64,000 nt of DNA, from NCBI GenBank assembly GCA_000333855.2, contig CM007315.1, positions 161,511 through 225,510 on the forward strand. The letters run 5' to 3'. The notes below the pieces were generated by a model. That model was given only the letters and a program-made list of their open reading frames with translations, did no database searches and was not told the DNA's origin. The position numbers and the translations under genes are program-made. Shown here one piece after another: positions 50,784-59,900 of the stretch (position 1 is the stretch's first letter; every line of letters starts with the position of its first letter). The stretch comes from Endotrypanum monterogeii. Taxonomy: Eukaryota > Euglenozoa > Kinetoplastea > Trypanosomatida > Trypanosomatidae.

Positions 50784-51519
50784 CTTCGACTAGTAACAGG
50801 AATACCTAAAGTACAGCGCACTTCATGAGATTGCGTACACCAGAGAACAGAAGAAAGAGGAGGAGGGAGGAGAGATCCCGATGGGGGTGGGAGCACAAGG
50901 ACGAAAACGGGATGCTATTGCAGCCGCGGTGTGTTACTGAGCTGCACCTTAACGAGATGAACACATGCGCGACGCTAAAAAAAAAAAAACGAAATTCTTC
51001 GCGCCTCCTTTTTTTTTTTTCTTCCCTTTGTGGTGAATTTTATTGTGCGCACTGTGACAGGCTTGTCGCTAGTTACTTCGTGTCGATCCCTTTCAAAGAT
51101 TATATATTCAAACATCTATGTATATATTACACGTGTGTGCGTGTGCTTGCTCCATTTTGTTTTCTAAATTTTGGTTTCGAGTATACGCGTTGTCCAATTA
51201 CCATCATCGGTGAAGTGATGTGTATGATATAGTCTCAATCATATGCGGCACTGCAACACCGTTTTTTTTTTTTTTAGGAGTAAGTCAGCGTCGCACCCGG
51301 CTAGGGAGGCGGAGGTTTGCAGCAAAGCATCAAGACCCGCCCCACCGTGTACCCCATCATTTGCTTTGCACCGGCCAAGGGAATGCGCCGGGTGACGGGT
51401 GAGGAGAATGAGGGCTGAACAACAACAAAAAAAAGTGACCACACCGCGGTGGTTGCCCCATCCCCCCTCCTCCTTCTTTTTCTCCCTCCCGCCTCTTTTC
51501 CGACCCGGGTATGTGCTAT
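50784..51519. other. Gap between the two large mitochondrial-type genes
   Basis: No gene is seen; has A and T runs near 50978, 51010 and 51262. Confidence 0.6.
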
Positions 51520-54333
51520 TCAAATCCTCTGTGTAGCAACTAGTAGAGCATTTTTTTTCAAGTACACTGCGATGGAGTTCTTCGTTGCCTCGGAGCCGAA
51601 GCGACGAGCGAGTTCTGCTACGTACAGCCATACGGGTCGCTGCTGTCGTAACTTGCGAAGCGGTGACTGTGCCAGCATACAAATCACATCATCCACCTTG
51701 GCTGCGTCGCAGTGCACGTGCCCCAGGACTTTCAGGAAATCCTCATCGCTGTCTGACGGAGAGAAGCGGCTACTGTGGATCTTTTCAAGCACAACGCTGG
51801 CTACAGTTCGTTCAATCCACGCCGGCAATATTCTCGAAATTTGTTGCGCGGCTGCCTGGGACGAGGGCGTGGTGTACGCAAAAATAGCTTCCAAGTGTCC
51901 GCGCTGGAAGAGCTGGGCACCTTGTAGAATACTGTAAAGCCCCGCCTTCTTGATGTTGATTGAAAAAAAATCGAAATCTTTTTCGGTCAGCACCGCCTTG
52001 ATCGTGCTCATGCGCTCGAACATGTACACAAATTCGCTGTACACGGAAAGGGCAGCCTTCGCTACTCGCGGAAAATCCTCTTCAGCGAGCGCTTCCCATC
52101 TCGGCGATTCGTCGTGCTGAGAAAACCTTTGGCCTTCCGTCGTCTTATCCGCTTGCTCTTGGATCCACTTCATGGCTCGTTTCTGGCGGGCTTCGCGACG
52201 GCGCTCCTCGCGCTCTAGCGCCACGGCCCTGGAGGCGAGAAGCTCCTGCACTCCCGGGTAGAGTGCTCTATTGGCTCGCATGCGCAGCAGCACCGTGCAC
52301 TCCAGCAGCCGGTCTGACGTCGAGCTCGAGGCCACTTGCAGCTGAATAAGTCGATCGATTTGGGAACAAAGAAGATTTACGACTTCACGAATACGCTGAC
52401 CCTGCAGGGAGCTCTCTTCATAGCGCCGGCTGAGCGTGTAAAGGATGTCCCCCATCGCAGCAACCTCCGTCGTCCGAACAAGCGTGTGTTGCACCTCGCA
52501 CGTCGTTGTGAAGAGGTCCACAAACTTGTCCAGGCGCACGCTCTGGAACACGGTGGGCGCCCTTGCGGCAGTCTTCAGGGCTGCCTTCGCGAGTGGTAGC
52601 GCGTAAGGACCTGTAGGGCCGTGCTCCACAAGGCGATCTATCACCGCCTGGAGAAGCGTAGACGACTGACTCCGCGTGTGACGCACCACCTGAAGGAGAA
52701 GGATAAGCTCCTTGGCATTGAGGTGCTGCACCAGTGGGGTGAGAAGCTCGTCTGCCATGCGGCTTGCAGAGACTCCGAACGGTACCCCTAGTTCGCCGGC
52801 GACGTAGAGAAGTTCAAGGAACTCGTGTGGCAGCAAATCGGCCACCTGCCGGATGCGGCTCACGGCCAGGGACCGGGGAAGAGGCGCAATGTTTTGCTCT
52901 GCTAATTCAAAAGGAAGCTGTGCTGCGTCAGCCGCAGAAAACGGTTTAATACTCGGTTTCGTCACCGCTGCCTGCGCACCTTCCCCGTGAGCCTCGCGGC
53001 TGTGGCTCGCAGGGAGGCGAAAATTGGCTGCCTCCAGCTCAAAGGCGATGTTGCGCAGCGTCTGGTCCGCTAGTTGATGCAGTATGGTTGGGTTTCCATC
53101 CCACTTGACGAGCTTGAGCACCATGAGGAAGCGGTAGAGTTGGCGGGTTGTGAGTGTGCTGAAGAAATGACCCGCTCGTGGTGGTTTCGTGGAGAGTGGG
53201 GATGAGGATGGGGAAGAGGAGGAGTCAGGGGCGGACGACGGCGTGGAGTCCTTGGCTGCCGCTGCCTCTGCACCACCAGAAAACTCCGCATCCAGTGCTT
53301 TATTCATATCGACCACTCGCTGAACCATGTTGTCCCAGAAGCTTGCTGGCGCTGGACAACCTGTCAGGTGCACGGCCCACATGAGAGCTACTAAGCCCTC
53401 CGCCTTTGCGGGTGAGTGCATGTCTCGACTGGCCGTCATTGCAAGCGCTCCGATGAAAGACGAGAGTTCCCGGAGTGCGTCTGACGACTTGTCTCTGGTG
53501 TGTCGGCGCATAACAGATTTCAAGGCGTACGCGCAGTTGCTCAGAATAGCGCGGGCGTCACGAGGCTCCATCTCATTCTTTTGCAGGATTTCTGTGGCCC
53601 AGCTGCGGACCAAATCTATCACATAAGACTGCCGGACGCCACCGGCAGTGGTGGTGAATGCATCTGGCCAGCGAAACCGCAACAGCCGGCTTGCAACGAC
53701 AAGTGGCACTTGTCTCTCCTCCGCGAGACGGCATGCTCTCCGCAATAGCGCGTTCTTCTCTTGCCCGCTAAGTAAAAGACCCCGAGGCTGTCGGCGCAGG
53801 CTTGCTGCATGATGACGTGCCGCAAACGATTTCGAGCGATTTTGCTCTTCCATCTGCGCTAGCTGACGTATGTAGGAGACGGTCAAGTTGATGCAGCGGA
53901 TGCAGTCCTCCTGTGTGTCGAAGGGGCGAGCGTTGCAAAGCACCTGGCTCATATCTTCTTTGGTTTTCACGTGCATGATGCCCTTGATGCGGCGCAATGA
54001 CACTTTGTCGATAGGCAGCGAGAGACGCGCGTTCCCCGGATCGCTGCTGATTCCATAGACGTACGGGAGCAGTCGCGAGACGAGTGAGGCCCGGGATGTA
54101 CCTTCACCCGCTTCCTCTGCATGATCCGGGTCATGAGTGGGTTGCGCATTATTGGTATGGTGGCTGTTGTCGTTGCAGAGAATCTCCGCGTGTTTTTCTT
54201 CCGGTTTGATGGCTTCCGCACTGACATGTCGCAGCGACGTGTACGCAGCAGCAGCGATACAGGCATCGCTGCCGTGCACACCCCAATGTAGAAGCGAAAC
54301 CGCGAGGCGCGAGTAGAGTCTCCGAGCTCTCAT
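51520..54333 (-). CDS. Probable mitochondrial helical-repeat protein of unknown function (937 aa)
   Basis: The N-terminus MRARRLYSRLAVSLLHWGV is Arg-rich and amphipathic, a likely mitochondrial presequence. The rest is helical, Leu/Arg-rich, with an acidic and Ser-rich break near residues 340-370 and a charged helix (EREERRREARQKRAMKW) near 700. Near the C-terminus (about 885-915) MLAQSPLRKLRQQRPVW is followed by a basic helix. The downstream neighbour ends with the same arrangement. No catalytic motif is visible. A role in mitochondrial RNA metabolism or ribosome assembly would fit the architecture but is not shown. It lies in the same orientation as its neighbour with about 0.7 kb between them. 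Confidence 0.8.
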   Translation of the reverse strand: MRARRLYSRLAVSLLHWGVHGSDACIAAAAYTSLRHVSAEAIKPEEKHAEILCNDNSHHTNNAQPTHDPDHAEEAGEGTSRASLVSRLLPYVYGISSDPGNARLSLPIDKVSLRRIKGIMHVKTKEDMSQVLCNARPFDTQEDCIRCINLTVSYIRQLAQMEEQNRSKSFAARHHAASLRRQPRGLLLSGQEKNALLRRACRLAEERQVPLVVASRLLRFRWPDAFTTTAGGVRQSYVIDLVRSWATEILQKNEMEPRDARAILSNCAYALKSVMRRHTRDKSSDALRELSSFIGALAMTASRDMHSPAKAEGLVALMWAVHLTGCPAPASFWDNMVQRVVDMNKALDAEFSGGAEAAAAKDSTPSSAPDSSSSPSSSPLSTKPPRAGHFFSTLTTRQLYRFLMVLKLVKWDGNPTILHQLADQTLRNIAFELEAANFRLPASHSREAHGEGAQAAVTKPSIKPFSAADAAQLPFELAEQNIAPLPRSLAVSRIRQVADLLPHEFLELLYVAGELGVPFGVSASRMADELLTPLVQHLNAKELILLLQVVRHTRSQSSTLLQAVIDRLVEHGPTGPYALPLAKAALKTAARAPTVFQSVRLDKFVDLFTTTCEVQHTLVRTTEVAAMGDILYTLSRRYEESSLQGQRIREVVNLLCSQIDRLIQLQVASSSTSDRLLECTVLLRMRANRALYPGVQELLASRAVALEREERRREARQKRAMKWIQEQADKTTEGQRFSQHDESPRWEALAEEDFPRVAKAALSVYSEFVYMFERMSTIKAVLTEKDFDFFSINIKKAGLYSILQGAQLFQRGHLEAIFAYTTPSSQAAAQQISRILPAWIERTVASVVLEKIHSSRFSPSDSDEDFLKVLGHVHCDAAKVDDVICMLAQSPLRKLRQQRPVWLYVAELARRFGSEATKNSIAVYLKKNALLVATQRI

Positions 54334-54885
54334 TTTCGATCCTTGACTTAAAGAAAATAGATGAAAAAAAGAATATGTGGAGGCGATGGAATGGTTTACG
54401 CAAGGGAACAGATGTGCGCGTGTGGGTCGGGTTGGGGATCAAAGCTCACGATATGCGTGCCTCCCTAAATGGGGCGGGAGGGTGTGTGTGTGTGTGCATG
54501 TATGTGCAGGTGAGGAGTAGTTTTGTTAAAAGTAATCGAGAGGGCAGAGGTGCAAAGGAGGGAATGAGGCGTGCTGGTGTGTACCAACGTGTGTATCGTG
54601 CACAACCGAAGGAAGGCATGCACTTCTGCCTGTCTTGATGGCACCACAAGCCCATGTATGATAATGGCGATGGAGAGAGGGGCGGAGGGACAGAGGAGTG
54701 TTTTTGGTGTATACCGAATTCGCCAGCTGCCCAATGCTGCATTGTGTGTGCGTGTCTGTGTATTTCCTTTTCCATGAGCTACGCGAAGCGTACGATACAA
54801 AATCACATTTTTGTATCGTGTTGAGCTCAATTGCTCATTCATCTATGAAACGCTAGAAAGAGCGGCAATCGTCTGCGTCTGCGCC
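54334..54885. other. Gap between the FtsJ-type gene and the 937-aa gene
   Basis: No gene is seen; contains an 11-bp perfect hairpin at 54792-54819. Confidence 0.6.
54792..54819 (-). repeat. 11-bp perfect hairpin with 6-nt loop
   Basis: ACGATACAAAA pairs exactly with TTTTGTATCGT across the loop TCACAT. It lies about 70 nt downstream of the FtsJ-type gene's stop codon, within its presumed 3' UTR. Confidence 0.88.
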
Positions 54886-55902
54886 TTAAGAAATTATATA
54901 TTCCCCTCCCGTATCCTCCACCGGGCAAAATGGGCCGCACTGCTCACATGGTTGACAGCCTAGGCAGGTGCGACCGCACCCTAGACAATTCCAAACAATG
55001 TTGTGGGCACTGCCGCAGTCCTCGGATGCTGGGGGCATACTAAAAAGAGAGGTTGACAAGGCCGAACGATGGCCTTTCCACCGCCGCTGGTTCATCCTTT
55101 TCTGCTGTTCTGGTGGGTGCGGTGCGGTGAGCCGTCGCCATATTTCGATGTCGAAGTGAGTGGCCACCACATATCGCTCAAGGCTATCCGGGCGGGTGGC
55201 GAGCGGCTTGCATGTCCGCACGTGCCGAAACATAGTTCGGGCGGCTGCGAGGACTTGCGCAAAATGACGGCAATGAAGCACTTTAGAGACGAAGCACACG
55301 GGAAGAAGAGCTGAAGACGCGAGTGGTGCAGAGTTGCCGACGCCAATGCACGTGTGACGCTTGCCCAATCGGTGCTGCTCTGCTTCGGGGGAAAGGTCGA
55401 GCATGGGGCCGAAGCGTTGGAAGAGTTTACCGGCGAGCAGTAAAGCACTCAGCGCCATTTGGTTTTGTGCGTACGTGATGGAGGAGGTACGCTGCCCCTT
55501 CACAACAGACACACCGTCATGGAGGACCATGTCTACAGTCCTCGCCAGCTGCGGGGTATGCGCGGAGGAGGAGAGGCACGGTAATGACGTTTCCGGGACA
55601 TCTCCGTGGGATATGATACCGTGCACTGTGCTGAGAATTCGCTGGTGCTGAAGGATGTTGCCTCGAACAGCCACGAGGCCTGGTATGGGGGCAATAGGCC
55701 GCTGATCCACTGCAATAACCATCGGTGGCATCGACGACCCCGCGGCGATCTCTGGGACGTGCATCAGCTCCAGCGCAACCTGTGCAAATCCACCAGGAGC
55801 TGCCGCCAAATCTACAACGGTGGAGGGCTGGAATCGACTAAAGATGCGGTAGCGGTCGTTGAGCTCTACGAGCTTCACGGCAGATTGGCAACGGTACATC
55901 AT
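54886..55902 (-). CDS. FtsJ/RrmJ-type RNA 2'-O-methyltransferase
   Basis: A 338-aa protein of the FtsJ superfamily, which methylates ribose 2'-OH of rRNA, tRNA or mRNA caps. The SAM motif DLAAAPGGF is at 31-39. The K-D-K-E catalytic tetrad can be placed at Lys10 (in SAVKLVE), Asp near 129 (VLHDG), Lys near 208 (FVSKVLH) and Glu near 243 (LERYVVA). The region between the SAM motif and the Asp is longer than in bacterial FtsJ and Ser-rich. The C-terminus carries eight Cys in a compact cluster (CLGCGRTCLGC and CEQCGPFC), a possible zinc knuckle not usual for the family. The target RNA is unknown. The first two codons are both ATG; the first is used here. Confidence 0.88.
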   Translation of the reverse strand: MMYRCQSAVKLVELNDRYRIFSRFQPSTVVDLAAAPGGFAQVALELMHVPEIAAGSSMPPMVIAVDQRPIAPIPGLVAVRGNILQHQRILSTVHGIISHGDVPETSLPCLSSSAHTPQLARTVDMVLHDGVSVVKGQRTSSITYAQNQMALSALLLAGKLFQRFGPMLDLSPEAEQHRLGKRHTCIGVGNSAPLASSALLPVCFVSKVLHCRHFAQVLAAARTMFRHVRTCKPLATRPDSLERYVVATHFDIEIWRRLTAPHPPEQQKRMNQRRWKGHRSALSTSLFSMPPASEDCGSAHNIVWNCLGCGRTCLGCQPCEQCGPFCPVEDTGGEYIIS

Positions 55903-56971
55903 TGCAGGCGCTAAGAAAAATGCAAGAGAGAAGACGAGTCCAGGGAGAGGTAGCGAAGGGGGAAGGGGAGGGAAGGGAAAGGATATATTGTGGTCCTCAT
56001 GAGTTCTTGTGTCTCATATTCCTGTCTGCAGGCGAGCGAAGGGTCGAACAGGGGCTGGAGGAGTGCGACGCCCACACCGTTTGATCATCTGCCATCCGTT
56101 GCAAAACACGTACACATGTAACGTGGCAGGAACAGCTGAGTGCTGTGCGGTACGTTGTCAGAGCACACCAGGAGAAATGTGTAGCCTCTTCTTCCCCCCC
56201 CCAAAAAAAAAAACACGGGTGTGTTTCACATCACATTATGTTGAGTTGCAGCTGGGAAATGACATCAGTAGTTGAGAAAGAAACGATGTAAAGAGAGGGG
56301 AGGGGGGATAAATAAAACGTTTGTTCAACTGTATTCGACAAAGGAGGAGAAAAAGCTTTTCATTTGTGGGGTGCACGCGATAATCGTGCCGAGGACCGGA
56401 AGTTCTCAGGAGGAGTCTCAAGGCACCTTTTCGCTTGATACACCCTTATTGACCCTTTCCTTGTCCTCCTCCCTCCCCCTTCAATTCACACAGATGCACA
56501 TGTTTGCGTATCGGAATAAAATATACATATACATGTATACATGTATATATATATATATATATATATTGTGTACGCACAAAAAGAAAGCAAAAAGAAAGAA
56601 ATGAATGAAATCGCGAAAAAAATACGTTATCCCCAGTAATATATAGGAGAGCAGCAGTGACTCTATGATCGATTCGGAGGGGGTGGGGTAGAGCACACAA
56701 ACAGTATTTTCATGGAGTGAAAAAAGAAGGTCAGTGTGGACGGGGTTCGCTCAGGAGACTACATATGTGAAGCGTTCCCTTTTGTTCGAGTCAAAAAAAA
56801 AAACGAATGAGTAATGACAGCGGCAGCAGCAGCCGCGTGTCAATCGCTACTCCCTCAGGACACACACACATACGCACACACAGAAATCAGCGCAGCTAGC
56901 TTCGATAATTGTGCACCCCTTTCTTCATCACAAAAAATTGGTTATCCTCTTCATACTCCCTCCTGCGTGTG
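55903..56971. other. Gap between the pseudokinase and FtsJ-type genes
   Basis: No gene is seen; contains a TA tract and A runs. Confidence 0.6.
56537..56567. repeat. (TA)n microsatellite
   Basis: About thirteen AT units in the 3' flank of the pseudokinase gene. Confidence 0.88.
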
Positions 56972-59900
56972 CTACTCGAATGAGGTTATCGGCCGTAGAG
57001 ACCTAATGTTTTTTTCTACAGGCTCACATGGTTCGGTGCAGGCATTGTCGTTGGAGTCTTCTATAAGTTTTGATGGTACACCCTCGAGCACAGTTGTCCA
57101 TTCTCTTTGGCGCATCGATTCTACGAGTGGACTCCATAAAGCTGCCATGGCGTCTTGCATGCCATCACCACTGCAGCTCAAAGCCTTTTCGAGCATGTAG
57201 TTGGCTGCCTCAAGCATAACAGGGTGGATGTCTAACCTTCTTCGGTGTCCGAGTACGCTATTGCTTCCTCCCTGCTTGTTCATCTCTGATATTGTCCGTT
57301 CGAGTTGCGAAGGTGCAGCATAGACCGAGGCATCGGGACGCTCCGGATGCGTATGATGTAGCGGGGCTCGTGTCGAAGGGAACCAATTGGGAGTGTCCCT
57401 GCGACTCCTTGAGGGCGGCGGGCCTGCACCAAATGAAGAGCAGCTGCCGGTCATGAAGGTCGGGTCTGGTGCCGCATGCAGCTGGGGTGATAGAAGCGTG
57501 TTGATGTCGACATGGCGCCTTGGCGACGCGCTGGTGACCGTCGCTTTCACCTCGGATGAATGGGTGGAGCTTTCTTCCGTTAGAAAGGTAGGACACTTGC
57601 TTGCACGTTCGAGGGTTTGCATCTGAGACTGCTGTCCGCCTCGGCGCCGCAGCTCTTCCAGCTGATGAGTCAGTCGATCTAGTTCGCACTCGTAAAGCTG
57701 CTCCACGGCTTGGGCGGCGGGGTCTATGTGAGCACCAAGTCGCACTAGAGCCTGGTTCGCCGTGTTGAAGCTGTGGGAGACGTCCCAGAGAAGGTGTATC
57801 AGGTGCACCGACTTCTGCATGTCGTCGTTGTCGTCATTTTTTACAGTGGTGCATGAGTCGCTTTCCGGATGCGTCACAACGGCCTCTATTCGCTCTAGCT
57901 TATTCAGGCAGTCCGATTCCGGTGATCCCAGCACATCAAAACGTGCAGCGTATACGTCATTCACCATGACGTCGAGTATACCCAAGCAGAAGATCCCTAC
58001 TTCCACCACATCTGGCGCGACTGTGGATGTGCCTGAGCGGAGCGGGTCGTAGAGTCGACTAATCGCCGCCTTCACCCACGCCGGCAGGGAATCTGTTGGG
58101 TAGACGTCGGCGTGAGATTGCGCGTTGCCAAAGCAGCCCCACTTGAAGCGCAAAGAAGAGGATGTGCTGCCACACAGAAAAAGTGACAGTGGTAAGGGAC
58201 ACCCATGGATCAGATAAGCACAATGAAGCACTCGCAAGCCTCGCAGGCCTTGTGTTACAGCACTGAGCCAGAAGCGACTTCCCAATGCACCCACGCCAGC
58301 GACGGTTGATGGGGACTCATTTGGTGAGAGAGTCCAGGGATTTCTTTTACACCGTGTGGTCAGCTCCCACAGAGAACCGCGGGGGAAATACTCTAGTTGC
58401 AACAGGTGCACCTCTGGTCTACTGCTGCTTTGTGGTGGTGTGCTGATGCTGTAGTAGCGGGCGATGTAGTCCTCCATCTCCAGCCGGTCTTGTGCGGTGA
58501 GGGTTGTGGAGCACGTGCCTGACAGCTCGGCATAGACTTTCTCCTTTGCTGTTGCACCAATTGAGGGGCAGCTCATAGAAAGAGTGAGACAGCGCAGCTC
58601 GGCAAGGCTGAACGCCGAGGAAGGAACTTCCTTGACTGCGTACGGAAGGCCGTTGAGTCGATGCACAGCCAGCCACGTGATACCGTTTACCTCAACAGAC
58701 AGTGGTATTGGCCGGCGGCCCTCCTCCGACGCCCCCACCGAGGCATCGCCCCGTCGCGAAATCGGGGCGGCGCAATGGAGAAACTGAAATGTGTGGTGAG
58801 CCTGAAAGCGGTCGCCGGGTATGTCCTCATCGCTCTCATTGGCTGTATCGTGCAGGGCCGAGACGCACTCCGCCAGACGAAAGCCGATGGGTGGACTTGT
58901 GGCGTCGGCGGAGTCTAAAAAAAAGGCCCGTTGTCCGACCCCGGACAGCGCAGGGATTTGCCCCCTACGTCCCCACGAAGCATCATTGGGAATGCGTAGT
59001 CCTGAAAAATATCCGTCTGGTGAGAGGTGCTGTCGCTGCTGCTGCTGTGGTGGCGTCGGGTTGGGGGTGGTGCACTTCGACTGTCGTGTGTACTTCGCTA
59101 AACTGGTTAGATTGAGAGATGGAATAAAGACAGTGGCGGCCGTTTCTTTTCTGTCGCGCGTGGGAGGGGTTCTCTCCCATTCCGGTGTCTGTCGAGGAGG
59201 GGGTGTTCGCGGTATACAGAGGGCGTCGCCCCCTCTTTTATGAAGTGGCTGACCACTTGAGAAAAAAGACGCGTACGATGCGGTGTGCTTGAGGATATTT
59301 GGTGATCCATGGCTCGCCCACGTGCTTGTGCTGCCCTCCGCCGCACGCAGCTCAATTGGGTCCCAGGCATGCACCGTCTTCAGTGTTCCTGCCTTGTCAA
59401 CTGACGCAGGGCTGAAGGGGCGGTCTGCCCGATCGGGGCCGCTTAGCGACTCCTCCACATCGTCATCCATGTGCGCGGATTGAAGATACCAGTTACGTCG
59501 CGGCGCAGGACAGTCCGCGCGGGGCAGGCAGTACGGCGTCACGGTGGTCGGACTTGACTTGCAGCTTCGTGCGGGCGGAGAGGCGTCGTTTCTCGTCGTT
59601 GTGGCCACCGGCGACGTCGCTGTCTGCAACCCGTCGCAGGAAAAACTTTTTGGTGTACTCAGATTCAATTCCGGCAGGGTAACGCTTTCAGTCGCGCCCT
59701 CGATATTTGCCGATGACCCCGAGAGGAGATTTGGCACATTTCTTTGCTGCCCACCGCTCTGCACGCTTTTTGTAGGTGAATGCGCAGTAGGTTTCTCCCC
59801 CGAGAAGAGCGATACGCCGTCTGCACATCCATCCGAAGTGTCTGGGAGGCCACCGAGCGTGACGGCTGTATCCCCCTCAGACGACATCTTACACAACTGT

